NCBI GenBank assembly: GCA_035634255.1
Contig: DASQDI010000023.1
Span: 1 to 53,606 of the forward strand
DNA from: DATLMR01 sp035634255
Lineage (GTDB): Bacteria; Acidobacteriota; Blastocatellia; UBA7656
DNA: 53,606 nt
Direction of reading: 5' to 3'
Shown: in pieces, positions 6,055 to 14,673 of the stretch
How positions within the stretch are numbered: the first letter of the stretch is position 1
Layout: each line of letters opens with the position of its first letter
The notes under the pieces: model-generated
What the model was told of the DNA's origin: nothing
What the model saw: the letters and a program-made list of their open reading frames with translations, nothing else
Database searches by the model: none
Position numbers and translations under genes: made by a program

Positions 6055-8169
6055 TCATGCTCCCGCGCCGATCAAATACCTTCTGAGAGGGTGGCTCTCA
6101 TCTCCTCTAATCGCCTCGAAGGCTTTCTTAAGCTCCACGAGTGATTGCATCGCCGAAGGGTCATAAATATCGCCTTCGCACAGGCGCAATATCTCGTTGC
6201 GAAAATTGTTCCCGATGACGCGGCTGAATATCGGCGCTACGTCGTAGAACAGGCGGACGAATTCCTGCCAGAACTCCACCCCGCCGCGCAGCCTAGTCTG
6301 GTACCCGTCGAAGCTCGACTCGCTTAAATCATTGGCCGCCAGCGCCTCCGCGATGGCTCCGGCGGCGAATCGCGCGGAGTGGAAGGCATCGCTTATTCCG
6401 GAGAAAAAAATCGGATCGACGGAGAAGGCCGCGTCGCCCAACATCAGCCAGCCGCTGCCGGCGAAACGGTCCATCGAATAGCTGTAGTTGCCGTCCATCC
6501 TGAATTCGCGCAGCCGCACGGCGTCTTTCATGCGCGCCGCCAGAGTCGGGTTCAGGCCCACCGTGTAGTTAAAGAACTCTTCGACGCTCTCGCCCGACCT
6601 GACGTTGTGCTCGCGATCCATGATGATGCCCACGGAGACCACTTCTTCGCTGATCGGTATCTGCCACACCCACCCGCGCGGGACCGGCAGCATGTGGATG
6701 TGCGTGTAGCCATCGGTTTCGGCCCTCTCGTTCCTCACGTTAGAGAACCGGCTGTGTACCGCAAATTGCGGGAGGCCGGATTCCATCGTCAGGATGCCCA
6801 ACTGCCGCCCTAGCATGGTCTGCGATCCCGATGCGTCGACGATCAGGCGGGACTTGAGCGGGAACCTTGAGTTCCCTATCTTCACGGTCACCCCCTCTGC
6901 GAACCCCCGGCGGCTGAAATTGACGCGCTCGACCTGCGCGCCCGAGAAGACGCGCGACCCGCGCTCTCTGGCGTGTTTCAGGAGCAGGTCGTCAAACCTG
7001 GCGCGGTCCACCTGGTACGTATAACCGGGGCCTTCGAGGTCTTTGAAATTCATGTCAACCTGCTCCTGGTCGAACCAGGAAGTCCAGGACACTCCCCGCT
7101 TGACGACGAACTGCTCGCGCTCCATAACCGGGAGAAACTCCATCTCCTTGAGGAACGCGGTCGTCGAGTAGGAGAGTGATTCCCCGACATGCGCGCGCGG
7201 GTGATGCGCCTTGTCTATGATGAGGTGATCGATCCCGGCGCGCCCAAGATAAAATCCGAGCGCCGACCCGGCCGGCCCGCCGCCTATTATGATTACGTCG
7301 GCGTCTAAGGCTTTGTGTCGCAGAGGGCTCGACACCGTCGCCGCGGCGGCCGGCGCGGGATCCTCGTCGACGTTCTCGCGGCCGGCCCCCAGCCCCGAAT
7401 GATCCAGGCCCATGATTTCGAATATCTCGTCGCGGATGCTGAGGTATTCCGGAGCGTCGAGGTCGCGAGGTCGCGGCAGGTTGACATCGATGACGGTCGC
7501 GATGGTCGCGGGCCTTTTGCTCATGACGACGACCCGGTCGGCGAGCTGGACCGATTCTTCCACGTCGTGCGTCACGAACAGGATGGTCTTCTTCTCGCGC
7601 TGCCATATCTGGGCAAGCTCCGCGCGCATGTGAAGCCGGGTCAGAAAGTCGAGCGCGCCGAAGGGCTCGTCCATGTAGAGGATGTCCGGCCCGGCGGCGA
7701 GCGCGCGGGCGATCTCCACGCGCTGCTTCATCCCGCCCGAAATCTCGCGCGGGTAGGCATGCTCGAACCCCTTCAGCCCCACCATGTCGATGTAGTGCTC
7801 GACTATGCGGTTCCGTTCCGAGGGCGGCTCGTTGAGCAGCCCGAACCCGATGTTGTCTTCGACCGTGAGCCACGGGAAAACCCCGTTCTCCTGAAAGATG
7901 AAGATGCGCTTCACATCCGGGCCGGTCACGGGCTCGCCGTCGATCAGCACCTCGCCCCTCGAAGCTTTCAAAAAGCCGCCCACTATATTGAGCAGGGTGG
8001 ATTTGCCGCAGCCCGAAGGGCCGACTATGCAGACGAATTCGCCGTCCTGCACCTTGAGGTTGACGTTCTGTAAGACAGGCACGGCTTCCTTGTCAGTCTT
8101 CGTGCTCCTGCGGATGTCCGCGAATTCCTTCCACACATCCTGAATGACTATTTTTGCTTGTTCTTTCAT
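6055..8169 (-). CDS. Fusion of NitT/TauT-type ABC ATPase with FAD-dependent halogenase-like domain
   Basis: One uninterrupted 704-aa frame joins two unrelated enzymes. Residues 1-255 are an SsuB/TauB-like ABC ATPase: Walker A GPSGCGKST (50-58), Q-loop Gln93, signature ISGGM (143-147), Walker B ILYMDEP (163-169) and switch His201. After an Ala/Pro-rich linker (about 258-288), residues 289-704 form a flavoprotein of the halogenase/geranylgeranyl-reductase type: GGGPAGS (296-302), 'HVGESL', the WxWxIP motif of flavin halogenases (500-505) and 'GDAAFSVDPIFFSG' (578-591). The flavin part probably chlorinates an aromatic or pyrrole-like precursor, plausibly AHBA or an aromatic residue. The ATPase would pair with the permease gene 24 bp upstream. 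No substrate-binding protein is encoded nearby. I could not verify the catalytic lysine. Confidence 0.85.
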   Translation of the reverse strand: MKEQAKIVIQDVWKEFADIRRSTKTDKEAVPVLQNVNLKVQDGEFVCIVGPSGCGKSTLLNIVGGFLKASRGEVLIDGEPVTGPDVKRIFIFQENGVFPWLTVEDNIGFGLLNEPPSERNRIVEHYIDMVGLKGFEHAYPREISGGMKQRVEIARALAAGPDILYMDEPFGALDFLTRLHMRAELAQIWQREKKTILFVTHDVEESVQLADRVVVMSKRPATIATVIDVNLPRPRDLDAPEYLSIRDEIFEIMGLDHSGLGAGRENVDEDPAPAAAATVSSPLRHKALDADVIIIGGGPAGSALGFYLGRAGIDHLIIDKAHHPRAHVGESLSYSTTAFLKEMEFLPVMEREQFVVKRGVSWTSWFDQEQVDMNFKDLEGPGYTYQVDRARFDDLLLKHARERGSRVFSGAQVERVNFSRRGFAEGVTVKIGNSRFPLKSRLIVDASGSQTMLGRQLGILTMESGLPQFAVHSRFSNVRNERAETDGYTHIHMLPVPRGWVWQIPISEEVVSVGIIMDREHNVRSGESVEEFFNYTVGLNPTLAARMKDAVRLREFRMDGNYSYSMDRFAGSGWLMLGDAAFSVDPIFFSGISDAFHSARFAAGAIAEALAANDLSESSFDGYQTRLRGGVEFWQEFVRLFYDVAPIFSRVIGNNFRNEILRLCEGDIYDPSAMQSLVELKKAFEAIRGDESHPLRRYLIGAGA

Positions 8170-8193
8170 AGTTTCTTACGTCACGGAGGCCGG

Positions 8194-8955
8194 TTACCGA
8201 TTGAAGCCCCACTGCACTTCGTCGAGCTTCTCCAACCGCCTCACCATAAAATCGAGCACCAGCCCGATCAGCCCGATCATCACCATCCCCGCCACTACGA
8301 GGTCGTACCGCATGCCCGCGTTGCGCGCGTCGATGATCAGATAGCCGAGCCCCGAATTGACGGCGATCATCTCCGCGGCTACCACCACGAGCCACGCGAC
8401 TCCCAGAGCTATACGTATCCCGGTAATGATCTGCGGCAGGGCGGCGGGGAAGACGACCTTCCTGAAGAGCGTGAGCCCCGTGAGCCCGAAGTTCCGGGCG
8501 GCGCGCAGGTAGACCAGCTGTATGTTCTGCACCGCCGCGATTGCCGCAAGAGTGATCGGGAAGAGGCTCGTCAGAAAGATCAGAAAAACCGGGGCCAGAT
8601 CGCTCACCCCGAACCACAGGATCGCCACCGGGATCCAGGCGATTGGCGAGATGGGGCGCAATACCTGAATCAAAGGGTTGAACGCTTGGAAGGCGATGCC
8701 GAACCAGCCCAGCAAGAGCCCCAGAGGGATGCCTATGGCCAGCGCGAGTAGAAAGCCGGCCGACACGCGGAACAACGAGGCGACCACGTATTTCAACATC
8801 ACGCCCCTTTGAATGAGCTCGACCATCCCGGCCAGCACTTGAGTCGGCTTGGGAAAGATCGGCGTGCCGGACACCACGACGGCCACGTGCCACAACGCTA
8901 TAAACACTGCGGCAACCGTCAACGGAAGCACGACGTTCTGGTAGCGAAATCCCAT
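8194..8955 (-). CDS. NitT/TauT (SsuC)-family ABC transporter permease
   Basis: The 253-aa membrane protein has about six hydrophobic segments and the cytoplasmic coupling motif of BPD-type importers ('AARNFGLTGLTLFRKVVFPAALPQ', about 151-174). Relatives import sulfonates, nitrate, taurine or thiamine precursors as a dimer with an SsuB-like ATPase. Here the only such ATPase is the N-terminal half of the neighbouring fusion, encoded 24 bp downstream. A periplasmic binding protein is missing from the window, so either one is encoded elsewhere or the pair has been repurposed. Substrate unknown. Confidence 0.9.
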   Translation of the reverse strand: MGFRYQNVVLPLTVAAVFIALWHVAVVVSGTPIFPKPTQVLAGMVELIQRGVMLKYVVASLFRVSAGFLLALAIGIPLGLLLGWFGIAFQAFNPLIQVLRPISPIAWIPVAILWFGVSDLAPVFLIFLTSLFPITLAAIAAVQNIQLVYLRAARNFGLTGLTLFRKVVFPAALPQIITGIRIALGVAWLVVVAAEMIAVNSGLGYLIIDARNAGMRYDLVVAGMVMIGLIGLVLDFMVRRLEKLDEVQWGFNR

Positions 8956-9033
8956 ATCGAATACTCAACTTTCATGTCCGGTCATGTTCGATTCGGCCTC
9001 TTGCGCCCGCGAGCCGCCGGGCGCGGGGCCTCC

Positions 9034-10620
9034 CTACCTCCGGCTTTCGAGGACAGCGTCCGCCCCCCGCATGGCGTATTCGAGGAATTCATGAAGCGGG
9101 CGGATATGCGCGTCTTCCTTCAACCATTCGCCGTATAAATCTTCGAGGATGTGATGCTCGGCGATTAGGTTGCCGCCCGAGAACCTCCTGATTACCGGGT
9201 GCAGAAAGGTGCTTCGCGCCGCCTCGCCGGGGACCGGGTGCCTCTCGATGTTGAATGGGTCGCCCGTGATCTTGCCGAATTCCAGAGTCACGATGTAGTA
9301 ATGGTCGTTGAGCCCGAGCTCGGTGTCATGTATGTAATCGACGGGCAGCTCTTCGTAGTAGCGGGCGTCCTCCCCTTCGCCTGAAACTACGATCAGGTCG
9401 CCGAGGTACCCGAACTGCTGCCAGAGGGCGGAGGATTCGTTGACCCTCTTGATGATCGCATCGGTCAACCCCTGCGCGGTCGGCGGCACCGGGTATGATG
9501 GCAGGGGGTTCCCGTGGTAAGTATGCTCGAAGATATGGAACAGGGCTTTGACGTTGTACCTGTACCCGTGAATGAAGCCCGACGTGGTCTTCTTGAAGTC
9601 CCGCGCCTGCGTCAGGGTGCCCGCGAAATAGAGGCCCTTAACGTTTGTCGATTCCCACGCGCTGGTCTGATTCGGGAAACGGTCGTTGATGATGAGCTCC
9701 GGGCGGCAGCTGTCGTCGAAGATCGAAGGGTCGAAGCGGAACCCGGTGCAGGCGATCACGCGATCATAGACGAGGTCCTCTTTCTCCCCGTTCGCGTGGG
9801 TGTAGCACAGAGAGACCACGTATTTCCCATCGTCCCTGCGCTCGATCTTTTCGACCGAAGCGTCGAGCACGGCGTTTTGAGATTTCAACTGGTAGGTGTC
9901 GAGAAAGTTATTGTTGACGGCCCGGACATGGCCTACGAAGTGAGTCTTCCAGGCCAGGGACACCGGGTTCGGGCTCGCGAGGTGAATGACCGCCGCCGTG
10001 GGGATCAGGTTCTCGGCCGTCTCGAAGCCCGAGTTGCCTTTGCCCAGGATCAGGACCTTCTGGTTGATGAAGTCATTCGGGTCCACGGAGACTTCCGTGT
10101 AAAGCTCGGCGAGTTCCATCCCAGGCACCGGCGGCACGTACGGCTTCGTAAAACCGGCGGCGATGATCAGGCGCTTGCCGGAGTAGGTGTTGCCGTTCTG
10201 GTCCAGGACCTCGAACTCGGCGCCCTTGCTGATCCTGACGGCCCTGGCTTCGTACCTGATGTTGAGGTTGTAGGCGTTGGCGAAATCGGTCAGGTAGCGG
10301 ACCATCTCGTCCGCCGGGGGGAAGTACTCCTTGCTGAACTTCGAGAAGAGCAGGTCGTCGTTGTCGCAGAGCAGGGAATTCCAATCCCACCTCAGGTTGC
10401 GTTCCGTATCGTCGAAGCCGGTATAAACTTTGTTGGATGAGATCAAAGTCCTGTGCCTGGGGAACCTCTTAAAAAAAGTGCCGGCGCTGGTGCCCGCTTC
10501 GAGGATGAGATAATTCCGCCCCGCCTTCTCCATGAAATAGCCTAGCTGCAGGCCCGCGGGGCCTGCCCCGATGATTAAGTAGTCGAAGCTGTTGTCATTC
10601 TTATTGCCGTTTGTCTGCAT
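9034..10620 (-). CDS. FAD/NAD(P)-dependent flavoprotein monooxygenase (FOXRED2/FMO-like)
   Basis: The 528-aa protein has two Rossmann dinucleotide folds: GAGPAG (18-23) for FAD and GKGNSG (193-198) for NAD(P)H. 'ACTGFRFDP' and 'KGLYFAGTLTQARDFKK' close the FAD site in the class B flavoprotein monooxygenase manner. The C-terminal ~150 residues are an uncharacterised extension. Such enzymes N- or C-oxygenate small substrates or act as disulfide-type oxidoreductases. It lies in the tailoring operon between the KMO-like gene (46-bp gap) and the permease, so it probably oxidises the peptide or a precursor. It might also influence reduced-flavin supply for the halogenase, but it does not look like a dedicated flavin reductase. 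Confidence 0.82.
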   Translation of the reverse strand: MQTNGNKNDNSFDYLIIGAGPAGLQLGYFMEKAGRNYLILEAGTSAGTFFKRFPRHRTLISSNKVYTGFDDTERNLRWDWNSLLCDNDDLLFSKFSKEYFPPADEMVRYLTDFANAYNLNIRYEARAVRISKGAEFEVLDQNGNTYSGKRLIIAAGFTKPYVPPVPGMELAELYTEVSVDPNDFINQKVLILGKGNSGFETAENLIPTAAVIHLASPNPVSLAWKTHFVGHVRAVNNNFLDTYQLKSQNAVLDASVEKIERRDDGKYVVSLCYTHANGEKEDLVYDRVIACTGFRFDPSIFDDSCRPELIINDRFPNQTSAWESTNVKGLYFAGTLTQARDFKKTTSGFIHGYRYNVKALFHIFEHTYHGNPLPSYPVPPTAQGLTDAIIKRVNESSALWQQFGYLGDLIVVSGEGEDARYYEELPVDYIHDTELGLNDHYYIVTLEFGKITGDPFNIERHPVPGEAARSTFLHPVIRRFSGGNLIAEHHILEDLYGEWLKEDAHIRPLHEFLEYAMRGADAVLESRR

Positions 10621-10666
10621 ATGTCCTCCGAAATCTGGCGTAGGTGTTCGGCATCTACGCTTGAAC

Positions 10667-12010
10667 TCATCTCGATTGCATCAGCTGATCGATCCGCGAC
10701 TCTACCTCCGGGCTGTTCAACCGATGCCGTATGTCTTCAATGCTCATGATCTGGTCCAGTATCGCGCGCTGCTCCCGGTCGACCCTCATCGCCTCGGCGT
10801 AAGGCATGCACGTGAAGGTGATCATCGAATACAGGTCTTTGTACTTATCCGGGTACATCTGATTGATTTTCCGCTCGACCTCTTTCCTGAGTATGAAACC
10901 CGGATCGCCGACGAGGTCGCGCAGTTCGATGAAGTGGTCGACGCACAGGTCGGCGATTGCGTCCGTGTTCGGCTTGCGTAGCCTCTGGTACTCTCCCAGA
11001 ACCGTGCCCCAGTCCTCCCCGTGCCTCTCAATGCATTCGTAAAGCGTCAGGCAGTCTTCGAACCCCGCGTTGGCCCCCTGCCCGTAGGAGGGGTATATGG
11101 AATGGGCCGAATCGCCGATCAGGGCGGCCTTGTCGTTGAAGGTCCAGGGCCAGCACTTGACCGTTATCATCGTGTTAGGCGGGTTGGCGAAGAAGTCTTC
11201 GACGAGACTGGGGAGCAGGTTCACAACGTCCGGGAAAGAGTTTCTGAACAGGGCCAGCAATTCCTGCTCGGTCCTGACCGACTCGTAAGAGACCTCGCCT
11301 TCGAAGGGGATGTGCAGCGAGCAGGTGAAGCTGCCGTCGGTGTTGGGGAAGCCTATCAGCATGTAGTTGCTTCTCGGCCAGATGTGCAGGACGTTCTTCT
11401 CCGAGGTCCAGCCGGCGTCCGCGCCGGCGGGCACCCTCAATTCCTTGTAGCCCTGCTCCCAATACTGCTGCGAGTAGTTGAACCTTCTCTTCCTCTGCAT
11501 CTGCATCAGGATGGTGGAGTGCGCGCCGTCGGACCCGAAGAGCAGGTCGCCTTCTTCCCGCGTGACGTTGCCGGTCTCGGTGTCCTTCACCTCGACCGTC
11601 GCGGTAGCCAGGTCGGCGCCGACACACTTCCGGTTGAAGTGGAACGTGATGCGGGAATCTTTCTCGGCGAAATCGAGCAGCGCCCGGTTCAGGTCGGAGC
11701 GCGAGATCGAGTGGATGGCCTCGTTGGTGTTCCCGTACGGCTGAAAGACCAGCTTGCCCTCCACGTCGTGCATCAGCCTCCCATACGCCGGGACCGCGCA
11801 GCCGCGCACGATGTCGCCGACCCCGACGAAGTCCAGAGCCTTGAACCCCCTGTCGCACAGGGTCAGGTTGATCGACCTGCCATGCCCCGCGGACGTTTCG
11901 CGGGGGTCGGGGTTGCGTTCGTAGACGTCTACCTTGTGCCCCCTTTTCGCGAGGAAGACGGAGAGCAGAGAGCCGACAAGCCCGGCACCGATGATGATTA
12001 TTCTGTCCAT
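10667..12010 (-). CDS. kmo: Kynurenine 3-monooxygenase-like aromatic hydroxylase
   Basis: The 447-aa group A flavin monooxygenase has GAGLVG near the N-terminus, the KMO-type 'GHGRSINLTL', 'HIWPR', and the FAD motif 'GDSAHSIYPSYGQGANAGFEDC'. The C-terminal 'MYPDKYKDLYSMITFTCMPYAEA' region is typical of true KMO rather than generic salicylate-type hydroxylases. KMO hydroxylates the aromatic ring ortho to the amino group, giving 3-hydroxykynurenine. No dioxygenase, formamidase or kynureninase is encoded here, so it may hydroxylate host-supplied kynurenine for incorporation, or another aromatic amine such as AHBA. Its start overlaps the exporter gene end by 13 bp, indicating coupled expression. 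Confidence 0.88.
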   Translation of the reverse strand: MDRIIIIGAGLVGSLLSVFLAKRGHKVDVYERNPDPRETSAGHGRSINLTLCDRGFKALDFVGVGDIVRGCAVPAYGRLMHDVEGKLVFQPYGNTNEAIHSISRSDLNRALLDFAEKDSRITFHFNRKCVGADLATATVEVKDTETGNVTREEGDLLFGSDGAHSTILMQMQRKRRFNYSQQYWEQGYKELRVPAGADAGWTSEKNVLHIWPRSNYMLIGFPNTDGSFTCSLHIPFEGEVSYESVRTEQELLALFRNSFPDVVNLLPSLVEDFFANPPNTMITVKCWPWTFNDKAALIGDSAHSIYPSYGQGANAGFEDCLTLYECIERHGEDWGTVLGEYQRLRKPNTDAIADLCVDHFIELRDLVGDPGFILRKEVERKINQMYPDKYKDLYSMITFTCMPYAEAMRVDREQRAILDQIMSIEDIRHRLNSPEVESRIDQLMQSR

Positions 12011-13683
12011 ACGCGCGCCTCGATCAGACTTCCCGCGCCGGCGTCTTTATTCCGCCTGTCGAACTGCACCTTACCGTAGTCCAGCTTGATGACCCGATCC
12101 GCGACCTCGTAATAGCGGTCGTCATGGGTTACAACGATCACTGTCTTCCCTCCGGATTTCAATTCCGGCAGGAGCCGGTAATAAAACACGTCCCTGAAGA
12201 CCGGGTCCTGGTCCGCCGCCCACTCGTCGAAGATGTATATGGGCCGGTTCTCAAGCCGGGCGGTCAGCAGGGCCAGTCGCTTCCGCTGGCCCTGCGAAAG
12301 CTCGGTGGTAGAAAACATCCCGCCGCTGAGCTTCACCTTCTTTTCCAGCCGGAGCTCGGCCAGGTAATCGTTCGCCCTGACATCGATGTCATCGCCGCCG
12401 AGCCCGAACAGCCTTTCGAAGAGGTAAAAATCGGAGAACACCACCGAGAAGAGCTGGCGGTAATCGTCCAGACTCTCGCCCGTGACCGCTCTGCCGTTTA
12501 GCCTGATCTCGCCGGCCTCGGGGGTGTACAGGCCGGCGATGAGCTTGATGAGCGTCGTCTTGCCGCTGCCGTTCCCGCCGGTGATGAATACCATCTCGCC
12601 CGGAACGAACGTCATGTCCAGAGGGCCGAGCGTAAAGTTCTGCGACTCGTCCTCCCTGTGATACGTGTGTGTCACGCCCGACAGTTCGAGGCTCTCCCAC
12701 GCGGGGCTCGGCATGGGCGCCGAGTTGTCGTCGCTGGCCTCCGGGCCGAGAGACAGGCCGAGCTTCTGAATCTTCATGATCGCGACGCTCGCCCGCCCCA
12801 GAATTGGGAACGTGCTTATCAGCACGGTCATCGGGCCCAGCATGTACAACACCGTGATGCACGAGCTCGTAAGGAGGTTCGGGTCGGCCGCTTTTAACGT
12901 GGGCAGGATGAAAACGATCAGCCCGATGAGGATGAAGACCAGTATCTCGCTCCAGTGGCTCGCGGCGCTGAAAATTATCATCCACACCCTGCTCAAACGC
13001 CGCGAGTCGGAGACGCTCGACATGAAGGTGTCGGAATAATCTCTCCTGCGCGGGCGGTGCAGCTTGAGTTCCTTGATCCCTTCCGTCAAAGATCGGAAGT
13101 GCTTGAAGACCTGGTCCCAGTTCTCTCGGGCGAGGTTCTGGTAGTGCACCCCCTTGTTGATCGGGACCTGGTAGCTTATCGTCCCCACTACCGCGAACGC
13201 GATCACCAGAGCGAATATCACCCATGACAGCCACGCGAGGTAGATTAAACAGCCGACCACGACCGCGAGGTTTATGCAAAACGTCGGCACCGAGGTGAGC
13301 GTGTTCGCGATGGCGTTCACGTCGTCGGTCAGGGTCGCCATCAGGCGGGAAGGCCCGTTCTCTTCCAGGCGGCTTAAATCGGCCGAAAGGATCCGCGCGA
13401 ACAACTTCCGCCGCAGGTCGAAGGTGACCTCCGTCGAGATCCGAACCACGAGAATCTCTGAGACCAGACGTACGATTGGCACGAGCAGGCAGAGGCAGAA
13501 AAAGGCCACCGCCAGGCCGAAAGACGAGCCGGCCGGGTCGCTCAACGCTCGGTTGATCAGCGCCAGGAGGCCCGCCGACGCCAGCCCTCCCGCCGCGCCG
13601 GAGACGATGGCGATGGCGGCAATACTCCTCAGGGATCGAATGCCTCTGGAGTATTGAAAGAGAAAAGCGATTAACTGCCTCAA
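11998..13683 (-). CDS. Cyclic-peptide/siderophore ABC exporter (SyrD/PvdE family)
   Basis: The 561-aa half-transporter has six predicted membrane spans (about 15-300) fused to a C-terminal ATPase: Walker A GGNGSGKTT (about 369-377), signature LSQGQ, Walker B 'IYIFDEWAADQDP' and H-loop 'THDD'. The 'FDEWAADQDP' Walker B is typical of the PvdE/SyrD subgroup that moves nonribosomal peptides across the inner membrane. It begins with TTG (13683), with GGAGAA about 9 nt upstream. It is the first gene of the leftward tailoring operon and is the likely exporter of the product or its periplasmic intermediate. Confidence 0.92.
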   Translation of the reverse strand: MRQLIAFLFQYSRGIRSLRSIAAIAIVSGAAGGLASAGLLALINRALSDPAGSSFGLAVAFFCLCLLVPIVRLVSEILVVRISTEVTFDLRRKLFARILSADLSRLEENGPSRLMATLTDDVNAIANTLTSVPTFCINLAVVVGCLIYLAWLSWVIFALVIAFAVVGTISYQVPINKGVHYQNLARENWDQVFKHFRSLTEGIKELKLHRPRRRDYSDTFMSSVSDSRRLSRVWMIIFSAASHWSEILVFILIGLIVFILPTLKAADPNLLTSSCITVLYMLGPMTVLISTFPILGRASVAIMKIQKLGLSLGPEASDDNSAPMPSPAWESLELSGVTHTYHREDESQNFTLGPLDMTFVPGEMVFITGGNGSGKTTLIKLIAGLYTPEAGEIRLNGRAVTGESLDDYRQLFSVVFSDFYLFERLFGLGGDDIDVRANDYLAELRLEKKVKLSGGMFSTTELSQGQRKRLALLTARLENRPIYIFDEWAADQDPVFRDVFYYRLLPELKSGGKTVIVVTHDDRYYEVADRVIKLDYGKVQFDRRNKDAGAGSLIEARVWTE

Positions 13684-14673
13684 GAGAAATTCTCCTTCCT
13701 TCGGATCGGCAAAGAAGGCTTTTTGAAATCAGAAGGCTGGTGTTATTGCGAGCACCCTTATCCCCGGAGCATCGGCAGGGCCAATCTCAACCCGTCACAG
13801 AAGCTACAATCCGTCATCCCCGGTGCGGCCTGAGCCCGCACCATGAATGTAGAATTCCAGAACCTTTGCGTCGTCGCAAAAAACATTCCAGCAGCCATTC
13901 TTCTTTGTTGGGAACGCTGGTTCGATGGTCCGAGAAGCTGCCGCTAGCCGGAATGGCAGACTAAGAATAAGGTAAGCAGTATGACAAAGCAATCAAGAAA
14001 AACGTGAGGAAAGTATTTTTACAAAAAATTTTCTCTCTAATAGTTCGGTGCCCGGTTCGTGTGGTTCGTGGCCATCAGTGCGCGTAGATTGTGAGTGATT
14101 CGACCCTAGTCAATATGTCATCAAGCCGGAAACTTCTGGGCTCTCTGTAGCGTAGTTCACGCCAGGGTGTGCGACTCCACCTTGCGGTTCCTTTCGACTT
14201 GGGTGTATAAGTACATCCATATTTGGGTAGTACTTGTTCGTTTCTAACGGTTTTGGTTCCCGTGCTGAGCTAAATCCTATGTAATTGCAAAACGATTTTT
14301 CGCCCTCGGGTTAAGATTAGGCGCTCAAGCCGGGCAACCGTACTTACTGGTGGAAATCACAATAAATACTCCTGATGGATAAGTTTGTGAAGAGGAGAAT
14401 TTGTCAGTAGCCAGGTAAGCACAATTTATAAACGCTGTAGTCAGCTTCCTTCAGGGTTTAACGAGTGCGGTATGGGTGTGTCTGATGGTCCCGCGTTTTT
14501 CGGTCGTCTCTCAGGACGCCGGCTCTTTCCGTTAGAGTGCGAGCGCGCAGCGGGCGCTTTATCGAAGCGGCAGTAAACACCGGGCTCCGCGCGTTCTCAC
14601 CGACTGGTCCCCGGAAGGCCGAGCACCTCCCGGCTTCAAATTCACCTCAATAATCTTTAGCGGGTCAGGCGGA
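13684..14673. other. ~1-kb divergent non-coding region between the two operons
   Basis: No credible gene is seen. The base composition is lower in GC than the flanks, with an AT-rich stretch near 14005-14045. A perfect 7-bp inverted repeat (GGTGCGG...CCGCACC, 13822-13842) and a 6-bp stem with a 4-nt loop (13865-13880) occur, but neither is followed by a U-tract in a useful orientation. The region must hold the promoters of the leftward tailoring operon and the rightward biosynthetic operon. I could not find a convincing -35/-10 pair or a known riboswitch. Confidence 0.5.

Noticed and set aside
7055..8073. Long frames opposite and within the ABC ATPase-halogenase gene
   Set aside because: These are Arg/Ala/His-rich translations of other frames without motifs. 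The fusion gene explains the region.
13822..13880. Two hairpins as transcription terminators
   Set aside because: Neither stem is followed by a T-tract on either strand in the right orientation.
13804..13992. 62-codon minus-strand frame in the divergent region
   Set aside because: No ribosome-binding site, no recognisable motif and poor codon character.
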